Assembly: GCA_039602395.1 (NCBI GenBank)
Contig: JBCNJP010000006.1
Location: 16,232,952 to 16,296,951, forward strand
Direction: 5' to 3'
Source: Deinandra increscens subsp. villosa
Lineage: Eukaryota; Streptophyta; Magnoliopsida; Asterales; Asteraceae
Length of the DNA stretch: 64,000 nucleotides
Positions 53,300 through 64,000 of the stretch are shown one piece after another. The notes under the pieces are model-generated. The model made no database searches. It saw only the letters and a list, made by a program, of their open reading frames with translations, and was not told the origin of the DNA. Position numbers and translations under genes: made by a program. The first letter of the stretch is position 1; every line of letters starts with the position of its first letter.

Positions 53300-54606
53300 C
53301 TAATAAGGTGTGTTTAGGGGAAATAGGGTCAGTTGGGACCAATGAGTCCCAATAAGGTGAGTATGTAACCAATAAGTTTTGTTTAGGACTAACGATGGCC
53401 CAATAAGGTGTTCGTAGGGGAAACGAGGGTCATTTGGGACCAATGAGTTCCAATAAGGTGTGTATATAACCAATAAGTTGTGTTTAGGACAAATGATGGC
53501 CCAATAAGGTGGGTCTAGGGGCAATGAGGGTCAGTTGGGACCAATGAGTCCCAATAAGGTATGTATGTAACCAATAAGTTGTGTTTAGGACCAATGATTG
53601 CCTAATAAGGTGTGTTTAGGGGAAATAGGGTCAGTTGGGACCAATGAGTCCCAATAAGGTGAGTATCTAACCAATAAGTTTTGTTTAGGACTAATGATGG
53701 CCCAATAAGGTGTTCTTAGGGGAAATGTGGGTCATTTGGGACCAATGAGTTCCAATAAGGTGTGTATATAACCAATAAGTTGTGTTTAGGACAAATGATG
53801 GCCCAATAAGGTGGGTCTAGGGGCAATGAGGGTCAGTTGGGACCAATGAGTCCCAATAAGGTAAGTATGTAACCAATAACTTGTGTTTAGGACCAATGAT
53901 GGCCCAATAAGTTGTGTTTATGGGAAATAGAGTCAGTTGGGACCAATGAGTCCCAATAAGGTGAGTATGTTACCAATAAGTTTTGTTTAGGACAAATGAT
54001 GGCCCAATAAGGTGTTCTTAGGGGAAATGAGGGTCATTTGGGACCAATGAGTCCCAATAAGGTGTGTATATAACCAATAAGTTGTGTTTAGGAACAATGA
54101 TGGCCCAATAATGTGTGTTTAGGGGAAATGAGGGTCAGTTGGGATCAATGAGTCCCAATAAGGTGTGTATGTAACCAATAAGTTGTGTTTAGGACTAATG
54201 ATGGCCCAATAAGTTGGTTTATGGGCAATGAGGGTCAGTTAGGACCAATGAGTCCCAATAAGGTGTGTATATAACAAATAAGCATGTTTAGGACCAATAA
54301 CGGCCCAATAAGGTGGGTCTAGGGGCAATGAGGGTCAGTTGGGACCAATGAGTCCCAATAAGGTATGTAAGTAACCAATAAGTTTTGTTTAGAACCAATG
54401 ATGGTCCAATAAGGTGTGTTTAGGGGAAATCAGGGTCAGTTGGGACCAATGAGTCCCAATAAGGTGTGTATGTAACCAATAAGTTGTGTTTAGGACCAAT
54501 GATGGCCCAATAAGGTATGTTTAGGGAAATAAGGGTCAGTTGGGACCAATGAGTCCCAATAAGGTATGTATGTAACCAATAAGTTGTGTTTAGGATCAAT
54601 GATGGC
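53300..54606 (-). repeat. Higher-order repeat unit shortened to 13 monomers (1307 bp)
   Basis: It has the same start landmark and monomer order as the 16-monomer units, but it has only one of the two tandem copies of the inner 302-bp block. 1609 minus 1307 is 302, exactly three monomers. This is the expected product of unequal exchange between the two inner copies. Confidence 0.92.
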
Positions 54607-57600
54607 CTAATAAGGTGTGTTTAGGGGAAATAGGGTCAGTTGGGACCAATGAGTCCCAATAAGGTGAGTATGTAACCAATAAGTTTTGTTTAGGACTAAC
54701 GATGGCCCAATAAGGTGTTCGTAGGGGAAACGAGGGTCATTTGGGACCAATGAGTTCCAATAAGGTGTGTATATAACCAATAAGTTGTGTTTAGGACAAA
54801 TGATGGCCCAATAAGGTGGGTCTAGGGGCAATGAGGGTCAGTTGGGACCAATGAGTCCCAATAAGGTAAGTATGTAACCAATAACTTGTGTTTAGGACCA
54901 ATGATGGCCCAATAAGTTGTGTTTAGGGGAAATAGAGTCAGTTGGGACCAATGAGTCCCAATAAGGTGAGTATGTTACCAATAAGTTTTGTTTAGGACAA
55001 ATGATGGCCCAATAAGGTGTTCTTAGGGGAAATGAGGGTCATTTGGGACCAATGAGTCCCAATAAGGTGTGTATATAACCAATAAGTTGTGTTTAGGAAC
55101 AATGATGGCCCAATAATGTGTGTTTAGGGGAAATGAGGGTCAGTTGGGATCAATGAGTCCCAATAAGGTGTGTATGTAACCAATAAGTTGTGTTTAGGAC
55201 TAATGATGGCCCAATAAGTTGGTTTATGGGCAATGAGGGTCAGTTAGGACCAATGAGTCCCAATAAGGTGTGTATATAACAAATAAGCATGTTTAGGACC
55301 AATAACGGCCCAATAAGGTGGGTCTAGGGGCAATGAGGGTCAGTTGGGACCAATGAGTCCCAATAAGGTATGTAAGTAACCAATAAGTTTTGTTTAGAAC
55401 CAATGATGGTCCAATAAGGTGTGTTTAGGGGAAATCAGGGTCAGTTGGGACCAATGAGTCCCAATAAGGTGTGTATGTAACCAATAAGTTGTGTTTAGGA
55501 CCAATGATGGCCCAATAAGGTATGTTTAGGGAAATAAGGGTCAGTTGGGACCAATGAGTCCCAATAAGGTATGTATGTAACCAATAAGTTGTGTTTAGGA
55601 TCAATGATGGCCTAATAAGGTGTGTTTAGGGGAAATAGGGTCAGTTGGGACCAATGAGTCCCAATAAGGTGAGTATGTAACCAATAAGTTTTGTTTAGGA
55701 CTAACGATGGCCCAATAAGGTGTTCGTAGGGGAAATGAGGGTCATTTGGGACCAATGAGTTCCAATAAGGTGTGTATATAACCAATAAGTTGTGTTTAGG
55801 ACAAATGATGGCCCAATAAGGTGGGTCTAGGGGCAATGAGGGTCAGTTGGGACCAATGAGTCCCAATAAGGTAAGTATGTAACCAATAACTTGTGTTTAG
55901 GACCAATGATGGCCCAATAAGTTGTGTTTAGGGGAAATAGAGTCAGTTGGGACCAATGAGTCCCAATAAGGTGAGTATGTTACCAATAAGTTTTGTTTAG
56001 GACAAATGATGGCCCAATAAGGTGTTCTTAGGGGAAATGAGGGTCATTTGGGACCAATGAGTCCCAATAAGGTGTGTATATAACCAATAAGTTGTGTTTA
56101 GGAACAATGATGGCCCAATAATGTGTGTTTAGGGGAAATGAGGGTCAGTTGGGATCAATGAGTCCCAATAAGGTGTGTATGTAACCAATAAGTTGTGTTT
56201 AGGACTAATGATGGCCCAATAAGTTGGTTTATGGGCAATGAGGGTCAGTTAGGACCAATGAGTCCCAATAAGGTGTGTATATAACAAATAAGCATGTTTA
56301 GGACCAATAACGGCCCAATAAGGTGGGTCTAGGGGCAATGAGGGTCAGTTGGGACCAATGAGTCCCAATAAGGTATGTAAGTAACCAATAAGTTTTGTTT
56401 AGAACCAATGATGGTCCAATAAGGTATGTTTAGGGGAAATCAGGGTCAGTTGGGACCAATGAGTCCCAATAAGGTGTGTATGTAACCAATAAGTTGTGTT
56501 TAGGACCAATGATGGCCCAATAAGGTGTGTTTAGGGGAAATAAGGGTCAGTTGGGACCAATGAGTCCCAATAAGGTATGTATGTAACCAATAAGTTGTGT
56601 TTAGGATCAATGATGGCCTAATAAGGTGTGTTTAGGGGAAATAGGGTCAGTTGGGACCAATGAGTCCCAATAAGGTGAGTATGTAACCAATAAGTTTTGT
56701 TTAGGACTAACGATGGCCCAATAAGGTGTTCGTAGGGGAAACGAGGGTCATTTGGGACCAATGAGTTCCAATAAGGTGTGTATATAACCAATAAGTTGTG
56801 TTTAGGACAAATGATGGCCCAATAAGGTGGGTCTAGGGGCAATGAGGGTCAGTTGGGACCAATGAGTCCCAATAAGGTAAGTATGTAACCAATAACTTGT
56901 GTTTAGGACCAATGATGGCCCAATAAGTTGTGTTTATGGGAAATAGAGTCAGTTGGGACCAATGAGTCCCAATAAGGTGAGTATGTTACCAATAAGTTTT
57001 GTTTAGGACAAATGATGGCCCAATAAGGTGTTCTTAGGGGAAATGAGGGTCATTTGGGACCAATGAGTCCCAATAAGGTGTGTATATAACCAATAAGTTG
57101 TGTTTAGGAACAATGATGGCCCAATAATGTGTGTTTAGGGGAAATGAGGGTCAGTTGGGATCAATGAGTCCCAATAAGGTGTGTATGTAACCAATAAGTT
57201 GTGTTTAGGACTAATGATGGCCCAATAAGTTGGTTTATGGGCAATGAGGGTCAGTTAGGACCAATGAGTCCCAATAAGGTGTGTATATAACAAATAAGCA
57301 TGTTTAGGACCAATAACGGCCCAATAAGGTGGGTCTAGGGGCAATGAGGGTCAGTTGGGACCAATGAGTCCCAATAAGGTATGTAAGTAACCAATAAGTT
57401 TTGTTTAGAACCAATGATGGTCCAATAAGGTGTGTTTAGGGGAAATCAGGGTCAGTTGGGACCAATGAGTCCCAATAAGGTGTGTATGTAACCAATAAGT
57501 TGTGTTTAGGACCAATGATGGCCCAATAAGGTATGTTTAGGGAAATAAGGGTCAGTTGGGACCAATGAGTCCCAATAAGGTATGTATGTAACCAATAAGT

Positions 57601-57622
57601 TGTGTTTAGGATCAATGATGGC
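54607..57622 (-). repeat. Three higher-order repeat units of 10 monomers (1005-1006 bp)
   Basis: Units start at 54607, 55612 and 56618. Compared with the 13-monomer unit, a second three-monomer block is missing (the one with GTATGTATGTAACC, ATTGCCTAATAAGG and GTATCTAACC). 1307 minus 1005 is 302. The units differ by a few bases, such as GGGGAAATGAGG instead of GGGGAAACGAGG at about 55734 and a GTGTTTAGGGGAAATAAGGG form at about 56526. Confidence 0.92.
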
Positions 57623-57724
57623 CTAATAAGGTGTGTTTAGGGGAAATAGGGTCAGTTGGGACCAATGAGTCCCAATAAGGTGAGTATGTAACCAATAAGT
57701 TTTGTTTAGGACTAACGATGGCCC
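57623..57724 (-). repeat. Start of a further higher-order repeat unit, cut by the second gap
   Basis: About one monomer of the next unit, identical in the visible part to the start of the earlier units (AATAGGGTCAG, GTGAGTATGTAACC, ACTAACGATGGCCC). The block therefore does not end here; its true copy number is hidden by the gap. Confidence 0.9.
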
Positions 57725-58224
57725 NNNNNNNNNNNNNNNNNNNNNNNNNNNNNNNNNNNNNNNNNNNNNNNNNNNNNNNNNNNNNNNNNNNNNNNNNNNN
57801 NNNNNNNNNNNNNNNNNNNNNNNNNNNNNNNNNNNNNNNNNNNNNNNNNNNNNNNNNNNNNNNNNNNNNNNNNNNNNNNNNNNNNNNNNNNNNNNNNNNN
57901 NNNNNNNNNNNNNNNNNNNNNNNNNNNNNNNNNNNNNNNNNNNNNNNNNNNNNNNNNNNNNNNNNNNNNNNNNNNNNNNNNNNNNNNNNNNNNNNNNNNN
58001 NNNNNNNNNNNNNNNNNNNNNNNNNNNNNNNNNNNNNNNNNNNNNNNNNNNNNNNNNNNNNNNNNNNNNNNNNNNNNNNNNNNNNNNNNNNNNNNNNNNN
58101 NNNNNNNNNNNNNNNNNNNNNNNNNNNNNNNNNNNNNNNNNNNNNNNNNNNNNNNNNNNNNNNNNNNNNNNNNNNNNNNNNNNNNNNNNNNNNNNNNNNN
58201 NNNNNNNNNNNNNNNNNNNNNNNN
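57725..58224. other. Assembly gap, exactly 500 N
   Basis: A fixed-size run of N. Its left side is the young higher-order repeat; its right side is inside an LTR. The orientation of the satellite is the same on both sides. The missing part must include at least the rest of the LTR element and an unknown number of repeat units. Confidence 0.97.
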
Positions 58225-58455
58225 TATTGTTATTTACTTCTTTAATATAAATCATCCATATGATTTAATCATAAGTGCAACCACTTAGAAACCCATTTCT
58301 AAAATCCTTCACGTTGTAATATTTATTCATTGATCATATCTAGAACAAATATTGTTGGTGCGTTGTCTAACTCGTTATTGGGTATGACCCGACTTGGATC
58401 ATGAAGTACTAGCGACATCAATCTAATATGTGTCTTGGGCATATAGGGTCCAACA
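58225..58455 (-). mobile_element. LTR fragment of a second minus-strand retrotransposon
   Basis: 231 bp of non-satellite sequence joins the array at 58456. On the minus strand it starts TGTTGGACCCTATATGCC, the TGTTGG start common in plant LTRs, and it runs into the gap before any end or primer site is seen. The flanking satellite begins CCAAT, the same five bases that flank the LTR at 39015. The rest of the LTR sequence differs from the 37652-39015 LTR, so this is another family. A 5' LTR of a minus-strand element is inferred. Confidence 0.7.
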
Positions 58456-61400
58456 CCAATGAGTCCCAATAAGGTGTGTATATAACCAATAAGTTGTGTT
58501 TAGGAACAATGATGGCCCAATAATGTGTGTTTAGGGGAAATGAGGGTCAGTTGGGATCAATGAGTCCCAATAAGGTGTGTATGTAACCAATAAGTTGTGT
58601 TTAGGAACAATGATGGCCAATAATATGTGTTTAGGGGAAATGAGGGTCAGTTGGGACCAATGAGTCACAATAAGGCGTATATATAACCTATAAGTTGTGT
58701 TTAGGAACAATGATATCTCAATAAGGTGTGTTTATTGGCAATGAGTGTCAGTTGGGACCAATGAGTCCGAATAAGGTGTGTATATAACCAATAAGCCGGT
58801 TTTGGACTAATGATGGCCCAATAAGGTGTGTTTAGGGGCAATGAGGGTTAGTTGCGACCAATGAGTCCCAATTAACTGTGTATATAACCAATAAGCATGT
58901 GTAAGAAAAATTATGGCCCAATAATGTGTGTTTAGGGGAAATGAGGGTCAGTTGGGACAAATGAGTCCCAATAAGGTGTGTATGTAACCAAAAATTTGTG
59001 TTTAGGACCAATGATGGCCCAATAAGGTGTGTTTAGGGGCAATGAGGGTCAGTTGGAACCAATGAGTCCCTATAAGGTGTGTATGTAACCAATAAGTTGT
59101 GTTTATGACTAATGATGGCCCAATAAGTTGGTTTAGGGGCATTGAGGGTCAGCTAGGACCAATGAGTCCCAATAAGGTGTGTATATAACAAATAAGCATG
59201 TTTAGGACCAATAATGGCCCAATAAGGTGTGTTTAGGGGAAATGAGGGTTAGTTGGGACAAATGAGTGTAATAAGGTGTGTATGTAACCAAATATTTGTG
59301 TTTAGGACCAATGATTGCCCAATAAGGTGTGTTTAGGGGCAATGAGGGTCAGTTGGGATCAATGAGTCCCAATAAGGTGTGTATGTAACCAATAAGTTGT
59401 GTTTAGGACTAATGATGGCCCAATAAGTTGGTTTATGGGTAATGAGGGTCAGTTAGGACCAATGAGTCCCAATAAGGTGTGTATATAACAAATAAGCATG
59501 TTTAGGACCAATAATGGCCCAATAAGGTGGGTCTAAGGGCAATGAGGGTCAGTTGGGACCAATGAGTCCCAATAAGGTATGTAAGTAACCAATAAGTTTT
59601 GTTTAGGACCAATGATGGTCCAATAAGGTGTGTTTAGGGGCAATGAGGGTTAGTTGGGACCAATGAGTCCCAATAAACTGTGTATATAACCAATAAGCAT
59701 GTTTAAGAAAAATGATGGCCCAATAATGTGTGTTTAGGGGAAATGAGGGTCAGTTGGGACAAATGAGTCCCAATAAGGTGTGTATGTAACCAACAATTTG
59801 TGTTTAGGACCAATGATGGCCCAATAAGGTGTGTTTAGGGGCAATGAGGGTCAGTTGGGACCAATGAGTCCCACTAAGGTGTGTATGTAACCAATAAGTT
59901 GTGTTTAGGACTAATGATGGCCCAATAAGTTGGTTTAGGGGCAATGAGGGTCAGTTAGGACCAATGAGTCCCAATAAGGTGTGTATATAACAAATAAGCA
60001 TGTTTAGGACCAATAATGGCCCAATAAGGTGTGTTTAGGGGAAATGAGGGTCAGTTGGGACAAATGAGTCTATTAAGGTGTGTATGTAACCAAATATTTG
60101 TGTTTAGGACCAATGATGGCCCAATAAGGTGTGTTTAGGGGAAATCAGGGTCAGTTGGGACCATGAGTCCCAATAAGGTGTGTATGTAACCAATAAGTTG
60201 TGTTTAGGACCAATGATGGCCCAATAAGGTGTGTTTAGGGGAAATGAGGGTCAGCTGGGACCAATGAGTCCAAATAAGGTAAGTATGTAACCAATAAATT
60301 GTGTTTAGCACCAATGATGGCTCAATAAGGTCTGTTTGGGGGGAAATAGAGTCAGTTGGGACCAATAAGTCCCAATAAGGTGAGTATGTAACCAATAAGT
60401 TTTGTTTAGGACCAATGATGGCCCAATAAGGTGTTCTTAGGGGAAATGAGGGTCATTTGGGACCAATGAGTCCCAATAAGGTGTGTATATAACCAATAAG
60501 CTTTGTTTAGGACCAATGATGGCCCAATAAGGTGTTCTTAGGGGAAATGAGGGTCATTTGGGACCAATGAGTCCCAATAAGGTGTGTATGTAACCAATAA
60601 GTTGTGTTTAGGAATGTTGATGCCCCAATAATGTGTGTTTAGGGGAAATGAGGGTCTGTTGGGATCAATGAGTCCCAATAAAGTGTGTATGTAACCAATA
60701 AGTTGTGTTTAGGAACAATGATGGCCTAATAATATGTGTTTAGGGGAAATGAGGGTCAGTTGGGACCAATGAGTCCCAATAAGGTGTGTATATAACAAAT
60801 AAGCATGTTTAGGACCAATAATGGCCAAATAAGGTGTGTTTACAGGAAATGAGGGTCTGTTGGGACAAATGAGTCCAATAAGGTCTGTATGTAACAAAAT
60901 ATTTGTGTTTAGGACCAATGATGGCCCAATAAGGTGTGTTTAGGGGAAATAAGGGTCAGTTGGGACCAATGAGTCCCAATAAGGTGTGTATGTAACCAAT
61001 AAGTTGTGTTTAGGACCAATGATGGCCCAATAAGGTGTGTTTAGGGGAAATGAGGTTCAGTTGGGACCAATGAGTCCCAATACGGTAAGTATGTAACCAA
61101 TAACTTGTGTTTAGGACCAATGATGGCCCAATTAAGGTGTGTTTAGGGGAAATAGAGTCAGTTGGGACCAATGAGTCCCAATAAGGTGAGTATGTAACCA
61201 ATAAGTTTTGTTTAGGAGCAATGATGGCTCAATAAGGTGTTCTTAGGGGATATGAGGGTCATTTGGGACCAATGAGTCCCAATAAGGTGTGTATATAACC
61301 AATAAGTTGTGTTTAGGAACAATGATGGCCCAATAATGTGTGTTTAGGGGAAATGAGGGTCAGTTGGGATCAATGAGTCCCAATAAGGTGTGTATGTAAC

Positions 61401-64000
61401 CAATAAGTTGTGTTTAGGAACAATGATGGCCAATAATATGTGTTTAGGGGAAATGAGGGTAAGTTGGGACCAATGAGTCACAATAAGGCGTATATGTAAC
61501 CTATAAGTTGTGTTTAGGAACAATGATATCTCAATAAGGTGTGTTTGTTGGCAATGAGTGTCAGTTGGGACCAATGAGTCCGAATAAGGTGTGTATATAA
61601 CCAATAAGACGGTTTTGGACTAATGATGGCCCAATAAGGTGTGTTTAGTGGCAATGAGGGTTAGTTGCGACCAATGAGTCCCAATAAACTGTGTATATAA
61701 CCAATAAGCATGTTTAAGAAAAATGATGGCCCAATAATGTGTGTTTAGTGGAAATGAGGGTCAGTTGGGACAAATGAGTCCCAATAAGGTGTGTATGTAA
61801 CCAAAAATTTGTGTTTAGGACCAATGATGGCCCAATAAGTTGGTTTAGGGGCAATGAGGGTCAGTTAGGACCAATGAGTCCCAATATGGTGTGTATATAA
61901 CAAATAAGCATGTTTAGGACCAATAATGTCCCAATAAGGTGTGTTTAGGGGAAATGAGGGTTAGTTGGGACAAATGAGTGTAATAAGGTGTGTATGTAAC
62001 CAAATATTTGTGTTTAGGACCAATGATTGCACAATAAGGTGTGTTTAGGGGCAATGAGGGTCAGTTGGGATCAATGAGTCCCAATAAGGTGTGTATGTAA
62101 CCAATAAGTTGTGTTTAGGACTAATGATGGCCCAATAAGTTGGTTTATGGGCAATGAGGGTCAGTTAGGACCAATGAGTCCCAATAAGGTGTGTATATAA
62201 CAAATAAGCATGTTTAGGACCAATAATGGACCAATAAGGTGGGTCTAAGGGCAATGAGGGTCAGTTGGGACCAATGAGTCCCAATAAGGTATGTAAGTAA
62301 CCAATAAGTTTTGTTTAGGACCAATGATGGTCCAATAAGGTGTGTTTAGGGGCAATGAGGGTTAGTTGGGACCAATGAGTCCCAATAAACTGTGTATATA
62401 ACCAATAAGCATGTTTAAGAAAAATGATGGCCCAATAATGTGTGTTTAGGGGAAATGAGGGTCAGTTGGGACAAATGAGTCCCAATAAGGTGTGTATGTA
62501 ACCAAAAATTTGTGTTTAGGACCAATGATGGCCCAATAAGGTGTGTTTAGGGGCAATGAGGGTCAGTTGGGACCAATGAGTCCCACTAAGGTGTGTATGT
62601 AACCAATAAGTTGTGTTTAGGACTAATGATGGCCCAATAAGTTGGTTTAGGGGCAATGAGGGTCAGTTAGGACCAATGAGTCCCAATAAGGTGTGTATAT
62701 AACAAATAAGCATGTTTAGGACCAATAATGGCCCAATAAGGTGTGTTTAGGGGAAATGAGGGTCAGTTGGGACAAATGAGTCTAATAAGGTGTGTATGTA
62801 ACCAAATATTTGTGTTTAGGACCAATGATGGCCCAATAAGGTGTGTTTAGGGGAAATCAGGGTCAGTTGGGACCAATGAGTCCCAATAAGGTGTGTATGT
62901 AACCAATAAGTTGTGTTTAGGACCAATGATGGCCCAATAAAGTGTGTTTAGGGGAAATGAGGGTCAGCTGGGACCAATGAGTCCCAATAAGGTAAGTATG
63001 TAACCAATAAGTTGTGTTTAGCACCAATGATGGCTCAATAAGGTCTGTTTGGAGGGAAATAGAGTCAGTTGGGACCAATGAGTCCCAATAAGGTGAGTAT
63101 GTAACCAATAAGTTTTGTTTAGGACCAATGATGGCCCAATAAGGTGTTCTTAGGGGAAATGAGGGTCATTTGGGACCAATGAGTCCCAATAAGGTGTGTA
63201 TATAACCAATAAGCTTTGTTTAGGACCAATGATGGCCCAATAAGGTGTTCTTAGGGGAAATGAGGGTCATTTGGGACCAATGAGTCCCAATAAGGTGTGT
63301 ATGTAACCAATAAGTTGTGTTTAGGAGAAATGATGGCCCAATAAGGTGGGTCTAGGGGCAATGAGGGTCAGTTGGGACCAATGAGTCCCAATAAGGTATG
63401 TAAGTAAACAATAAGTTTTGTTTAGGACCAATGATGGTCCAATAAGGTGTGTTTAGGGGCAATGAGGGTTAGTTGCGACCAATGAGTCCCAATAAACTGT
63501 GTATATAACCAATAAGCATGTTTAAGAAAAATGATGGCCCAATAATGTGTGTTTAGGGGAAATGAGGGTCAGTTGGGACAAATGAGTCCCAATAAGGTGT
63601 GTATGTAACCAAAAATTTGTGTTTAGGACCAATGATGGCCCAATAAGTTGGTTTAGGGGCAATGAGGGTCAGTTAGGACCAATGAGTCCCAATAAGGTGT
63701 GTATATAACAAATAAGCATGTTTAGGACCAATAATGGCCCAATAAGGTGTGTTTAGGGGAAATGAGGGTCAGTTGGGACAAATGAGTCTAATAAGGTGTG
63801 TATGTAACCAAATATTTGTGTTTAGGACCAATGATGGCCCAATAAGGTGTGTTTAGGGGCAATGAGGGTCAGTTGGGATCAATGAGTCCCAATAAGGTGT
63901 GTATGTAACCAATAAGTTGTGTTTAGGACTAATGATGGCCCAATAAGTTGGTTTATGGGCAATGAGTGTCAGTTAGGACCAATGAGTCCCAATAAGGTGT
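58456..64000 (-). repeat. Satellite array, reverse orientation, right end of window
   Basis: About 55 monomers of the older mixed subfamily, continuing past the window edge. The TTTATTGGCAATGAGTGTCA variant at about 58741 has a relative (TTTGTTGGCAATGAGTGTC) at about 61554, about 2813 bp (28 monomers) away. The order of variants at about 58840-60480 recurs at about 61640-63240 with the same kind of shift, so a long and less regular higher-order repeat is present. No gene or insertion is seen. Confidence 0.97.

Noticed and set aside
46863..56842. Eight nearly identical 74-residue open frames on the minus strand
   Set aside because: They mark the higher-order repeat units. Their spacing equals the unit lengths, and the sequence is plain satellite translation (HWSQLTLFPLNTPY), so they are useful as landmarks only.
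57623..58255. Open frames of 175-210 codons across the second gap
   Set aside because: They consist almost entirely of N; only a few real codons exist at each end.
58225..58455. Same family as the LTR at 37652-39015
   Set aside because: Only the TGTTGGA start and the CCAAT target flank agree. The sequences diverge at once afterwards (TTTAGATGTCC against CCCTATATGCC).
1..64000. Telomere array
   Set aside because: Only one CCCTAAA heptamer is found per 101-bp monomer and no tandem (CCCTAAA)n run, so this is not a telomere.

Overview
The window is almost entirely plant-type tandem satellite DNA. No functional host gene is visible. The satellite monomer is close to 101 bp and fills about 58.7 kb in roughly 580 copies. 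The rest is inserted LTR retrotransposon sequence and two assembly gaps of exactly 500 N each. A plant genome is inferred from retroelement anatomy: TG...CA LTRs with 5-bp target duplications, an initiator-Met-tRNA primer site of the plant Copia kind, a polypurine tract and telo-box motifs in one LTR. I cannot name the species.

Layout. (1) 1-36921: satellite read in the 'CCCCTAAACAC...' orientation (called forward). It is interrupted by a 2158-bp non-autonomous LTR element (30395-32552) with one decayed gag-like reading frame, and by a 344-bp solo LTR (33869-34212) of a related family. (2) 36922-37421: gap. (3) 37422-39015: the 5' end of a minus-strand, Copia-type element, made of a leader, a Met-tRNA primer site and a 1364-bp LTR with a very GC-rich middle. 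(4) 39016-57724: the same satellite in the opposite orientation. Its right half (45252-57724) is a young higher-order repeat (HOR) whose units step from 16 to 13 to 10 monomers. (5) 57725-58224: gap. (6) 58225-58455: 231 bp of another minus-strand LTR starting TGTTGG. (7) 58456-64000: reverse-orientation satellite of an older, more mixed kind.

The monomer is itself built from older parts. Two halves of about 50 bp share an ACACACCTTATTGGG...CATTGGTCC core, and a third partial copy starts CCTAAACACAAC. The hand-derived consensus has no CpG, about 2.4 times more C than G on the forward strand, five ATTGG (inverted CCAAT) boxes spaced at near multiples of 10 bp, one CCCTAAA telomere-like heptamer and a GGGAC...GTCCC hairpin. 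The forward array carries several nested higher-order periods (about 806, 906, 1006, 1411, 2015 and 2115 bp), all near-integer multiples of the monomer.

The most interesting points are the stepwise shrinking HOR, the orientation switch that coincides with a gap (assembly join or real inversion), the four LTR insertions at ATTGG/CCAA sites all in the same direction relative to the monomer, the CpG-free helically phased CCAAT-box design, and small insertions that look like two monomer variants merged by the assembler. The many 60-74 residue open frames inside the array are translations of the satellite and are not annotated as genes.
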